Assembly (NCBI RefSeq): GCF_000833575.1
Contig: NZ_CP010827.1
Span: 1,058,980-1,122,979 of the forward strand
Origin: Corynebacterium singulare
GTDB lineage: Bacteria > Actinomycetota > Actinomycetes > Mycobacteriales > Mycobacteriaceae
DNA length: 64,000 bases
Reading direction: 5' to 3'
The translations under genes and the position numbers were made by a program. Every line of letters begins with the position of its first letter. Position 1 is the stretch's first letter. This document shows positions 29,253 through 37,646 of this stretch, piece after piece. The notes under the pieces are model-generated. The model did not search any database. It had not been told where the DNA came from and was given only the letters and a program-made list of their open reading frames with translations.

Positions 29253-30529
29253 GTACTTTTAGCAACTGGGCTGGGTCGGTCACTACGAAACCTGCAGAGT
29301 TTCTGCAGCCTTCCCGCATTGACGAGATTCCTGACATCATCACGCGTTCGCGAAGCGTGCGCACCGTTGGAGCAGGTCATTCCTTCTCGCCGGTGGCAGC
29401 AGGGGAGGGGACGATGATGAATCTGGATAAGCTGAGTGGCCTGGTGGGCGTCGATAAGCAGCGCAAGCGCGTCCGATTCCTGGCTGGCACTCGTCTCCGT
29501 GACGTGCCGGGACTTCTGCGCCCCTTCGGGCTGGCTCTGACGAATCAGGGCGACGTAGACCCACAGTCCCTCGCCGGCGCAATTTCGACGTCGACGCACG
29601 GCACCGGCATCGATTACACAGGCTTTGCGGGCACGGTCACGGGCCTCACGCTTATCGACGCCGACGGCAACACCCGCACCTACTCTCTCGATGAGGATCC
29701 AGACCTGCTCAGACTCATCGTGGTGAGCATCGGGGCGCTCGGAGTGGTCGTTGAGGTGGAGATGCAGTGCGTTGACGCCTTTGACCTGCAGGCAGAAGAG
29801 ACGGGAATCGGTTTCAACGAGCTTATGGATAACTGGGAGGAGCTGTCTCGCAGCGTCGACCACTTCGAGTCCTATTGGTTCCCGCACACGGACCGCGCCA
29901 TGGTCAAAGCTAATACGCGACTCGCACCGAATGGAGAGCACCGTTCACGCATCAAGCAGTTTATTGATGATGAAGTGGTGGGAAATGGTGCCTTTGCAGT
30001 CACTCTCGCGCTGGGGCGGATGGTCCCGGCAACGATTCCAGCGCTTAATCGCTTCTCCACTGCGGTAATCTCCCATAACCGCTATCGCGCCGCTGCCCAC
30101 GAGGTGTTCGTGAGTCCGCGTCGGGTGCGTTTCCACGAAATGGAGTACGCCGTGCCGCTTGCCGCCGGCCCCGCCGCCGTCCGTGAAATACGCCGCTTTA
30201 TCGAGGATCGTGACTGGCGCATTGGTTTCCCTTTGGAGTTGCGCACGACAGCGGCTGACGACGTCGCACTGTCCACGGCTTCTGGACGCGAATCGATGTA
30301 CATTGCCTTCCACATTCCGCGGTTCTTAAATCCCCAGGATTACATGCCAAAGCTCGAACCCATCTTGCGCGCAGCCGGCGGCCGGCCGCACTGGGGCAAG
30401 ATGAACACGCTCGGCCGCGAAGACTTTGCTCAACTTTATGCAAGATTTAACGAGTTCTGCGAGTTGCGCGAAAAGATGGACCCACAGTGGCGGTTCGGCT
30501 CTCCGTACCTGCGGAAACTGTTCGGATAG
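29249..30529 (+). CDS. D-arabinono-1,4-lactone oxidase family FAD enzyme
   Basis: About 426 residues from ATG 29249, which overlaps the upstream stop by 4 bp; an ATG at 29237 is also in frame. The FAD-binding PCMH domain shows VRTVGAGHSFSPVAAGEGTMMNLDKLSG and AISTSTHGTGIDYTG. The C-terminal ALO domain ends with the HWGK motif in GGRPHWGKMNTL. Such enzymes oxidise sugar lactones and pass electrons to oxygen or a dye. Pairing with the aldolase gene suggests one pathway, not yet named. Confidence 0.88.
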   Translation: MSTFSNWAGSVTTKPAEFLQPSRIDEIPDIITRSRSVRTVGAGHSFSPVAAGEGTMMNLDKLSGLVGVDKQRKRVRFLAGTRLRDVPGLLRPFGLALTNQGDVDPQSLAGAISTSTHGTGIDYTGFAGTVTGLTLIDADGNTRTYSLDEDPDLLRLIVVSIGALGVVVEVEMQCVDAFDLQAEETGIGFNELMDNWEELSRSVDHFESYWFPHTDRAMVKANTRLAPNGEHRSRIKQFIDDEVVGNGAFAVTLALGRMVPATIPALNRFSTAVISHNRYRAAAHEVFVSPRRVRFHEMEYAVPLAAGPAAVREIRRFIEDRDWRIGFPLELRTTAADDVALSTASGRESMYIAFHIPRFLNPQDYMPKLEPILRAAGGRPHWGKMNTLGREDFAQLYARFNEFCELREKMDPQWRFGSPYLRKLFG

Positions 30530-30630
30530 GGGCGTCGTCAAGCATGGTGCAGGCATAATCCAGAATTCGAAAGTATCTCTGATCTTTGGTAGCGTTTGGG
30601 AGTCTTAACTCCATAACGCTATCGAAGAAG

Positions 30631-31821
30631 GTGTCTCAAACGTCTGCTAAATCCACCCCCCTCATTACTCCAACCTTCGTTTTTGCGTGGTTGGTGAACT
30701 TTGCACAATTTACGGTCTTCTACCTGCTTGTCACCATTATGGCGATGTACGCCATCGAGCAGTTCCAGGCGTCCGATACAGCGGGCGGATTTGCATCGAG
30801 TGCCTTCGTGGTGGGTGCGACAATCGCGCGACTTTTCTCCGGTTATATCGTCGATGCAATGGGGCGAAAGCGCACGCTCGTGGTCTCGCTCATTGCTGTG
30901 GCCATTGCAATGGCACTGTACTTCCCGGCACAATCGTTGCCGCTGCTCTTTGTGGTGCGAATCTTGCACGGTTTGGGCTACGCGATCGCCTCGACTGCAG
31001 TGATGGCCGTGGCGCAGTCTGTGATCCCTGATCACCGCCGAGCTGAGGGCACTGGTTACTTCGCGCTAGGAACCACGCTGGCGACGGCTTTCGGCCCCGC
31101 CGCAGGCTTGGCCATCGTGCATAATGCCGGCTACAACGCCGTCTTTGTTGTGGCGCTGACGCTGACCGTCGTTGCTTTGGCGCTGGGACTGGTGGTGAAG
31201 GCTCCGGCGCAGGAGCAGCGCAGCGTGACCTTCTCCTTAGGCAACATCGTCCACCCAGCAGTGGCACCCTTCGGTGTCTTCATTCTGTTCGTGGGTGTTG
31301 CCTACACCGGAATCATCACCTTCTTGAACGGTTACTCTTCCGATGCGGGCCTCGAACAAGGCGCAAGCTACTTCTTCCTCGCCTATGCCGTGGTGAGCCT
31401 TATTTTGCGCTTTGTTCTGGGTAAGTTGCAGGATCGCCGTGGCGATAACATCATTATTTACACGTCGCTGGTTTTCTTTATCGCGGGTCTTGCCGTGTTA
31501 GCTTCGGCCTCGTCCGACTGGCAGGTCATTCTGGCCGGTGCGCTCGTTGGCCTAGGCTATGGCTCCATTCTTCCAGCTGGCCAGGCAATCGCTGTGCGTC
31601 TGGTTCCGTTGCACGAGATGGGTGCCGGTATTTCCACCTTCTTCCTGCTCCTTGATATCGGAATCGGCTTCGGCCCAATCCTGCTGGGGCAGGTTATCTC
31701 CGCCACGGGATATACCACCATGTACTGGATATTGGCGGCGCTCATGCTCGTGGCTTCGGTTGTGTACTTCTTTGTGCATGGCCGCAAGGACGTCGCGCGT
31801 GGTGACGTGCGGTACGAGTAA
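30631..31821 (+). CDS. MFS transporter, 12-helix type
   Basis: About 396 residues from GTG 30631; the frame extends upstream to TTG 30586, and the true start is uncertain. Twelve hydrophobic segments, the motif A loop SGYIVDAMGRKRTLV and a central hydrophilic stretch place it in the major facilitator superfamily, close to arabinose-efflux-like carriers. The substrate is unknown. A strong terminator follows at 31839. Confidence 0.85.
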   Translation: MSQTSAKSTPLITPTFVFAWLVNFAQFTVFYLLVTIMAMYAIEQFQASDTAGGFASSAFVVGATIARLFSGYIVDAMGRKRTLVVSLIAVAIAMALYFPAQSLPLLFVVRILHGLGYAIASTAVMAVAQSVIPDHRRAEGTGYFALGTTLATAFGPAAGLAIVHNAGYNAVFVVALTLTVVALALGLVVKAPAQEQRSVTFSLGNIVHPAVAPFGVFILFVGVAYTGIITFLNGYSSDAGLEQGASYFFLAYAVVSLILRFVLGKLQDRRGDNIIIYTSLVFFIAGLAVLASASSDWQVILAGALVGLGYGSILPAGQAIAVRLVPLHEMGAGISTFFLLLDIGIGFGPILLGQVISATGYTTMYWILAALMLVASVVYFFVHGRKDVARGDVRYE

Positions 31822-31838
31822 AAGCTTCCTTTTTAGAA

Positions 31839-31866
31839 GGGCGGTCGGCTGGAATGCCGGCCGCCC
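31839..31866 (+). terminator. Intrinsic terminator after the MFS gene
   Basis: GGGCGGTCGGC (31839-31849) pairs fully with 31856-31866, with one G-U, around a 6-nt loop. It lies 17 bases past the stop. The T tract is weak (GTGTGCGTTG), so its strength rests on the GC-rich stem. Confidence 0.75.
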
Positions 31867-32077
31867 TGTGTGCGTTGTACCCCCGTGGTTGTGGATAGGC
31901 CCCGGTTATACAACCTGTTCGACAAGAGTCAAACACACAGTCTAAAGATGGGCTTGACACCCCCGATCATCCTTCCGTATCCGCTTTGTTTGTGCAGGCC
32001 ATAGACCTATAGGTGGGTTTCCGGTAGAATCATAGTTAGAACACTTCTTCTAATTGCTAATTTTCTCGGGGACGATC

Positions 32078-33355
32078 ATGACCATCACACCACCGCCACC
32101 ATCATCACCATCTCCGGCTGCCTTCTTTGCCATCACCAACCCCGGTAATCCCCATGCTGTAGCCCGCAGCATTGCCCGGAAAGCAACCTATAGCGCTTGG
32201 GTAGCGGCAACACCTGATCTTGAAGCCGATATTGACACCACCGCACTATCCCTCGTTAACGCCTGGGCGTTAACTGAAGGCCACATCAAAGCAGGCCTGC
32301 GCGCCATCCACCGCCTGAATGAACTACCCGCCGTCAAACTCCTCCAAGATACCCACTGCCTGCTGGATATAGAATCTCTCATTGCTATCGACCAACCCAT
32401 GGCCGCCCTCACAACCCACAACCCCGCCACACTCGCAGTGATCGATTGCCTTTTGGCAGAGTATTTCACCCCCACCAAACCCAACCAGGTCTTTCCCACC
32501 CGTAGCCAAATCAGACGCAAAGTCCGCGACCTCTGTAAAACCCTCGATGACACTATCGCCTACCGTGACACCCGCCCCCAAGACTCCTATACCTTCTCAA
32601 GCAACGGAACTAAAGCCTGGCTTGAGCTCGGAGTTGATGAAGACACCGGCATCAAACTCGATGCGTTCATCCGCCGAACCGCTAGCAGTCACGGCATCAG
32701 CATCACCGATGCAATCAAACAACTACTAAGCGGTGAGATCACCCCACCAGCCACCGTCATCCTGCACACCTATAAAGCCTGCGATGTCGACAACGCTCCG
32801 ACCTACATCGAAGGCTTTGGCTGGCGGCTGGCAGATATGCCTTACGACCACCACCGCGACTTGACCACCCCCGTCAAAGAAACCGACGGTTACCGGCCAG
32901 GAATCATCATGCGTAAACACGTCGAAGGACGCGACGGCACCTGCCGCATGAGCGGATGTGATGAACCGGCCTACCACTCACAACTCGACCACCGCCACAA
33001 CTACGCCGACGGTGGGGCAACCCACCCAGACAACCTGGCCTGCCTATGCCAAAAACATCACAACCTCAAAACCGATGGCAGCGCCTACTACTTGCTCGAC
33101 CCCGCCACCGGCGACATCATCTGGCTCTACGACAACGGCACCTGGGCCGTAACAGAAGCCCAAGGCCCCCTCGCACCCCGCGAAAAACGCTGGGCACAAA
33201 CCATCGGCCAACACATCACCACCACCCGCCAACGCACCCGCGAACAAGCCCAACAACTCAAACAAGAACTCGATGACTATCACGCCGAACAACAAACCAC
33301 AGCTCAAGCTGAAACAGAATCACACGCCAACACCACAGAAGATATTCCCTTCTAA
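32078..33355 (+). CDS. HNH endonuclease-motif protein of the 13E12/DUF222 type
   Basis: About 425 residues from ATG 32078. The HNH core is clear: CRMSGCDEPAYHSQLDHRHNYADGGATHPDNLACLCQKHHNLK, with the two Cys pairs and the DH and HH residues. The long helical N-terminal part resembles the DUF222 region of actinobacterial 13E12 repeat proteins. Codon use is unlike the neighbours: the coding strand is very rich in C and A (runs of CACC, AAC, CAA), which suggests acquisition. A -10-like TAGAAT lies about 50 bases before the start. The target and biological role are unknown. Confidence 0.85.
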   Translation: MTITPPPPSSPSPAAFFAITNPGNPHAVARSIARKATYSAWVAATPDLEADIDTTALSLVNAWALTEGHIKAGLRAIHRLNELPAVKLLQDTHCLLDIESLIAIDQPMAALTTHNPATLAVIDCLLAEYFTPTKPNQVFPTRSQIRRKVRDLCKTLDDTIAYRDTRPQDSYTFSSNGTKAWLELGVDEDTGIKLDAFIRRTASSHGISITDAIKQLLSGEITPPATVILHTYKACDVDNAPTYIEGFGWRLADMPYDHHRDLTTPVKETDGYRPGIIMRKHVEGRDGTCRMSGCDEPAYHSQLDHRHNYADGGATHPDNLACLCQKHHNLKTDGSAYYLLDPATGDIIWLYDNGTWAVTEAQGPLAPREKRWAQTIGQHITTTRQRTREQAQQLKQELDDYHAEQQTTAQAETESHANTTEDIPF

Positions 33356-33415
33356 CCACACCCCCAACCACCAACCCCCGTCGACCCACACGACGAAACG
33401 TAAGAACCAGGACTC

Positions 33416-33483
33416 CGTCGTTTAAAACGACGAAGTAGAGGTAGCGGCCACGGATTATGAAGGTATCGTCGTTTGAGACGACG
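33416..33483. repeat. Two copies of a 17-bp palindromic element
   Basis: CGTCGTTTAAAACGACG (33416-33432) and CGTCGTTTGAGACGACG (33467-33483) differ at two central bases. Each can form a stem of six to eight pairs. They lie 51 bp apart between the HNH gene and the symporter gene, which converge on this 246-bp stretch. Nothing else is evident there. They could be protein-binding sites or terminator-like stems. Confidence 0.6.
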
Positions 33484-33601
33484 GCGGTCAGGTACGTGGG
33501 GGACTCGAGACAGAGAAGAGCCTCCCTACTGGGAGCTACAGGGGTAAGACTTCGGCGATTGCTCCTGGGCTGGGGAGGCTGGTTAGTGGAGGGGGAGGAA
33601 G

Positions 33602-34942
33602 CTAGGCAGAGATGCCTACATGCTTCTTTTCGTCATCGTTCATGATGTGGGTGACACCGTCCTCGGCGGCGTCCCAGACCTCCTGGTCTTGGATACCCGC
33701 GCGCTTCGCCACAATAGTGGCGCAGACGGACTGGCCGGTGACGTTGACCGCGGTGCGGCCCATGTCGATGATGGGCTCGATGGCTAGGAGGAGGCCTACG
33801 CCAGCGAGGGGCAGGCCCAGGGTGGACAGGGTCAGTGTCAGCATGACGGTAGCGCCCGTCGTGCCTGCTGTGGCTGCGGAGCCGATCACGGAAACGAAGA
33901 TGATGAGCAGGTACTGGGTGAAGGATAGGTCAATGCCGTAGAACTGAGCGATGAAGATAGCGGCGATTGCGGGGTACACGGAAGCGCAGCCGTCCATCTT
34001 GGTGGTGGCGCCCAGTGGGATGGCAAAGGAAGAGTATTCGCGCGGGACGCCCATTGCCTTCTCCGTGAAGCGTTCGGTGACGGGCATGACACCCATGGAG
34101 GAGCGGGTGACAAAGCCGAGAGAGAAGACCGGCCAGACACGCTTGTAGAAGCCCATGACAGGAATGCGGTTGAATACGAGGGCGGCAGGGTAGACCACGA
34201 GGATAACGAGGGCGAGGCCAACGTACATGGCAAGGACGAACTTGCCCAGAGAGCTCATGGCATCCCAGCCGTAGGTGGCTACGGCCTTACCGATGAGGGC
34301 TGCGGTGCCGATGGGGGCGAGACGGATGATCCACCACAAGACAACCTGAATAACCTTCAAGAAGGATTCGGTAAAGCGCAGGAACGGATCGGCAGCCTTG
34401 CCAGCCTTGACCGCGGCGATGCCCAAGGCCAGGGAAATAACAAGCAGCTGAAGGGCGCCGAAGCTGAGGGAGACAGTGTCGTCGCTGAAGGAAGCATTGA
34501 GGCCAAAGAAATTTGAGGGGACGAGCTGCTGGAGGAAGGCGGTCCACGAACCGACGTGGGAGGGATCGGCGGCGGTGGAGGCGTCGACAGTCGTGCCGAC
34601 TCCTGGCTTCATGACGAGTGCAACGAGGATGCCTGCGAGAACCGAGAAGAAAGCGGTGATGGCGAACCACACGAGAGTCGAAATCGCGAGAGAAGCAGCG
34701 TTTGCCACTTTGCGCAGGTTAGCCACCGAAGTGACGACCGCGGCAAAGATGAGCGGCGGCACCATAATCTTGAGTAGCTGAACGTAGGCGCCGCCGATGC
34801 CGGTGAGGGTATCGGCGAGCCACGTGGATTCCATGCCGGATGCAATGAATCCGAGGATGAGGCCAATGATGAGGCCGGCGATGACTTGGGCGCCAAAGCC
34901 GGTGGCCCATGAGGGCAGCGTGCGGGAGGAGGTGTCAGACAC
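33602..34942 (-). CDS. Dicarboxylate/amino acid:cation symporter (DAACS family)
   Basis: The 446-residue protein has the family topology of eight helices and two re-entrant loops, with SLGFVTRSSMGVMPVTERF (first loop), GATTKMDGCASVYPAIAA (the NMDGT-like site, here KMDGC) and a final SVCATIVAKRAG. It would import glutamate, aspartate or C4-dicarboxylates with Na+ or H+. The unusual T-K-M-D-G-C version of the site may change ion or substrate preference. The start is GTG 34942. Confidence 0.9.
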   Translation of the reverse strand: MSDTSSRTLPSWATGFGAQVIAGLIIGLILGFIASGMESTWLADTLTGIGGAYVQLLKIMVPPLIFAAVVTSVANLRKVANAASLAISTLVWFAITAFFSVLAGILVALVMKPGVGTTVDASTAADPSHVGSWTAFLQQLVPSNFFGLNASFSDDTVSLSFGALQLLVISLALGIAAVKAGKAADPFLRFTESFLKVIQVVLWWIIRLAPIGTAALIGKAVATYGWDAMSSLGKFVLAMYVGLALVILVVYPAALVFNRIPVMGFYKRVWPVFSLGFVTRSSMGVMPVTERFTEKAMGVPREYSSFAIPLGATTKMDGCASVYPAIAAIFIAQFYGIDLSFTQYLLIIFVSVIGSAATAGTTGATVMLTLTLSTLGLPLAGVGLLLAIEPIIDMGRTAVNVTGQSVCATIVAKRAGIQDQEVWDAAEDGVTHIMNDDEKKHVGISA

Positions 34943-34986
34943 GAGTAATTCCTTCTAGACAGTGTTGTATAGAAAAAGACCAGCCA

Positions 34987-35013
34987 GTTCGCTAGGGGCG
35001 AACCGATCGGTTC
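34987..35013. promoter_or_regulatory. Overlapping palindromes upstream of the symporter gene
   Basis: GAACCGATCGGTTC (35000-35013) is a perfect 14-bp palindrome. It overlaps GTTCGC-TAGGG-GCGAAC at 34987-35003. Both lie 45-70 bp before the symporter start and after the lipoate ligase gene. The perfect palindrome resembles an operator for a dimeric repressor; the overlapping stem could instead act in the RNA. Confidence 0.5.
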
Positions 35014-35060
35014 ACTAAAGACCACAACACAGTACGCTGCCTTTAAATTCCCGTGCAAGT

Positions 35061-36137
35061 TTAGGGAATGCGTTTCGTCCAATCGTCGGTGAGGAACTTG
35101 GTGTCGACGAGGTGGCGGGCGCGGCTAAGCGTGGCGTCGGAAAGCTCGGCCTCCACGGCCCCGTAGCGAGTAGCGAACTCACGCGCCATCGTGTCGATGA
35201 TCTCCTCGCGGGGTACACCAGTCTGGCGGCGCAGCGGATCGACGCGCTTCTTCGCGCTGGCCAGACCCTTGGACGAGACCTTAACCTTGCCGATGCGCAG
35301 AACTTCCATCATCTTGTCGGCGTCGATGTCATAGCTCATTGTCGTGTGGTGCAAAACCGCGCCTTTACGGCGCTTCTGTGCAGCGCCGCCGATCTTGCCG
35401 CCGTCGGAAGTAATGTCATTAATAGGGACATACCAGGCGTTAACACCGAGTTTGCCCAGTGCTGCGAGAACCCACTGGTCAAGATATTCGTAGCTGGCCT
35501 CATAGGAATAGCCGGCGACGAGGGACTCGGGGGCATAGAGGGAGTAGGTGACGCAGTTGCCGCCCTCCATGAACATGGCGCCGCCGCCCGAGATGCGGCG
35601 CACGGGAATAATGCCGTGCTTGTCGACGCCCTCCTGATCCAACTCATTGGCATAGGACTGGTAGGAGCCGAAGACAACTGCCTTGTCCTCCCACTCCCAG
35701 AAGCGCAGGGTGGGGCCGCGCTGTCCTTCCGCGACTTCGTTGAGGAGGACCTCGTCAAGTGCGACGTTGACCGGGGTGGGGAGGATACCTGGGCGCAGGA
35801 TCTCCCAGCTGTGATCAGTGAAATCGGTGCCGTCGGACAGTGCGCGCTTGACCGTAACGGCGAGGTGATGGGTGTCGAAGCCATGGAGGGCGACGGGTTC
35901 TTCCTCCTCGATTCGGGCGAGCGCGGCATCGAGGCGGGACTGGATATCGGAGGTGCTGGTGGCCGTGGTGACGCCGGTCAAAGCAGGACCGAGTGCGTCG
36001 TAGGCTTCCTCGGGCTCTAGGAAAAAATCACCGGAGATCTTGGCGGTGGTGATGGTGTTGTTCGCGTCCAGGGCGATGTCGACGACGAGAAGCTTGCCGC
36101 CCGGGACCTTGAGTTCGAAGTGTTTATGAGTACTCAT
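35061..36137 (-). CDS. lplA: Lipoate-protein ligase A family protein
   Basis: About 358 residues from ATG 36137. The biotin/lipoate ligase domain occupies roughly residues 125-330 with RFWEWEDKAVVFGSYQSYANELD, VRRISGGGAMFMEGGNCVTYSL and the catalytic-lysine region SDGGKIGGAAQKRRKGAVLHHTTMSYD. About 120 N-terminal residues (KHFELKVPGGKLLVVDIAL and on) look like the small accessory domain placed in front instead of behind. It would attach lipoate, or octanoate, to lipoyl domains of 2-oxoacid dehydrogenases or GcvH. Confidence 0.85.
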   Translation of the reverse strand: MSTHKHFELKVPGGKLLVVDIALDANNTITTAKISGDFFLEPEEAYDALGPALTGVTTATSTSDIQSRLDAALARIEEEEPVALHGFDTHHLAVTVKRALSDGTDFTDHSWEILRPGILPTPVNVALDEVLLNEVAEGQRGPTLRFWEWEDKAVVFGSYQSYANELDQEGVDKHGIIPVRRISGGGAMFMEGGNCVTYSLYAPESLVAGYSYEASYEYLDQWVLAALGKLGVNAWYVPINDITSDGGKIGGAAQKRRKGAVLHHTTMSYDIDADKMMEVLRIGKVKVSSKGLASAKKRVDPLRRQTGVPREEIIDTMAREFATRYGAVEAELSDATLSRARHLVDTKFLTDDWTKRIP

Positions 36138-36632
36138 GATGTTGAGGGTACCGATGGTGTGGCTTGGACATACTCTGTGCACTAGACCAATTCAGATTTG
36201 ATCTGATGTGTGGGGGGGTAGCGGGGCATGATTGGAATTTCCTGTGGAGGGTGTAGGGGTTTGCGTGGAAAGTCGCGCTGTGGGGTGATGTGGCGTGGTT
36301 GCCGGTGGGGGGAAAGAGCTTTCTCCTGTGATGGCTACTGTGCGGCCTCGGTGAGGTCTAGTTGAAACCCGAGAGGTAAGAAACTGGTCGGTGTGATGCA
36401 ATGACAGCTCCGTTACCCAATCGTTATAGATTGTGTGACCTGCGGCAAAGCCATGAAAAGTTGAAAAAAGCGGTCGCAGTGGTGGCGAGATGTTGATTTG
36501 TCCGTATCGTGGATGGCAGAGCAAACGAAATAGCAAATCGCGCTCTCCTGAACGTTGGATTCGGGGGTAGCGACTGAGTTTCACTGTTTGCCGCCGATAA
36601 ATAGACCAATTATAGGAAGGTTCAGAGAAACA
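36138..36632. other. Gene-free 495-bp leader region before the PRC-barrel gene
   Basis: No supported gene lies here; the long frame on the minus strand is the antisense of the PRC-barrel gene running through. The right half is AT-richer than its surroundings and must hold the promoter of the downstream gene. A TATAGAT box at about 36424-36430 is the best -10 candidate, which would give a leader of about 200 nt. A GGAAGG ribosome site lies near 36615. Confidence 0.5.
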
Positions 36633-37523
36633 ATGGGCAAGAACATCAAGGATCTTTTCGACGCAACCGCTTACGACAACGCTGGCGAGAAGCTCGGCTC
36701 TGTCAAGGAGGTCTTCGTTGATGAGCAGACCGGTCAGCCGACCTTCGTTGAGGTCAACCACGGCCTGTTCGGCATGAACTCCAGCCTGGTCCCGCTCCGC
36801 GGCCACGACTTCAATGGTGATGACCTCAAGCTGGCTTTCTCCAAGGATCGTATTGAGGGCGCCCCGGACTTCGACTCCGATAAGCCGCTGACCCCGGAGG
36901 CACAGTCTGACATCTTCAAGCACTACAACCTGGAGAACGCCCAGGACGTCACCACCTACCGTGACGAGCGCACTGACACCACCACCGGTGCTGGCGTTGC
37001 TGGCGCAGGTGCTGCAGGCGCTGGCGTTGCCGGTGCAGGCGCAGGCGCTCACGCAAACGATGAGACCGTGACCACCGAGCGCACCGAAACCACCGACCGC
37101 GCTGCTGCCACCGACCGCGCTGCTGGTCACAACCTGACCGACAACGACAACGAGCTCATCCGTTCCGAGGAGCGTCTGGACGTCAACAAGGAGCGCGTTG
37201 CTACCGGCGAGGCACGTCTGCGCAAGTACGTCGTGACCGACACCGAGACCGTTGAGGTCCCGGTTGAGCGCGAAGAGGTTCGCGTCGAGCGCACCCCGAT
37301 CTCCGAGGCTGACGCCGCTAACTTCAACGGCACCATCGGTGACAACGACACCGCAGAGGCTTCCGTCACCCTGCACGAGGAGCGCGTGAACGTTGACAAG
37401 AAGACCGTCCCGGTTGAAAAGGTCAACCTGTCCAAGGAGACCATCCAGGACACCGAGACCCACACCGAGGAGCTGCGCAAGGAGCAGATCGATACCGACG
37501 GTATCACTGAGACCCGCAAGTAA
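36633..37523 (+). CDS. PRC-barrel and DUF2382 domain protein
   Basis: The protein has about 296 residues from ATG 36633. Residues 1-75 form a PRC-barrel (NIKDLFDATAYDNAGEKLGSVKEVFVDEQTGQPTFVEV). Residues about 115-140 are an Ala/Gly/Val low-complexity linker. Residues 170-296 are a DUF2382 domain of alternating charged strands (RSEERLDVNKERVATGEARL, VPVEREEVRVERTPI). Such proteins are abundant, acidic and stress-linked in actinobacteria and Deinococcus; the molecular role is unknown. Codon use is strongly optimised (GTC, CTG, AAG, GAG), so high expression is likely. A strong terminator follows. Confidence 0.85.
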   Translation: MGKNIKDLFDATAYDNAGEKLGSVKEVFVDEQTGQPTFVEVNHGLFGMNSSLVPLRGHDFNGDDLKLAFSKDRIEGAPDFDSDKPLTPEAQSDIFKHYNLENAQDVTTYRDERTDTTTGAGVAGAGAAGAGVAGAGAGAHANDETVTTERTETTDRAAATDRAAGHNLTDNDNELIRSEERLDVNKERVATGEARLRKYVVTDTETVEVPVEREEVRVERTPISEADAANFNGTIGDNDTAEASVTLHEERVNVDKKTVPVEKVNLSKETIQDTETHTEELRKEQIDTDGITETRK

Positions 37524-37537
37524 TTCGGGCTAAACGC

Positions 37538-37569
37538 AAGGGCTTGGAGCTTTAAGGCTCCAAGCCCTT
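37538..37569 (+). terminator. Strong intrinsic terminator
   Basis: A 13-bp perfect stem (AAGGGCTTGGAGC with 37557-37569) closes a 6-nt loop and is followed by GATGCTGTTTT. It ends the PRC-barrel transcript and separates it from the formate dehydrogenase operon. Confidence 0.9.
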
Positions 37570-37646
37570 GATGCTGTTTTCTACCCCTTTTAGGCCGCTG
37601 TGCGGTCGGTCTAGAAAATATGGACTCCAGGCAGTAGATTTGAGGC

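Noticed and set aside
36192..37463. Long minus-strand frame of 423 codons
   Set aside because: It is antisense to the codon-optimised PRC-barrel/DUF2382 gene, and its translation is repetitive and Val/Leu/Asp-rich, as expected of a shadow.
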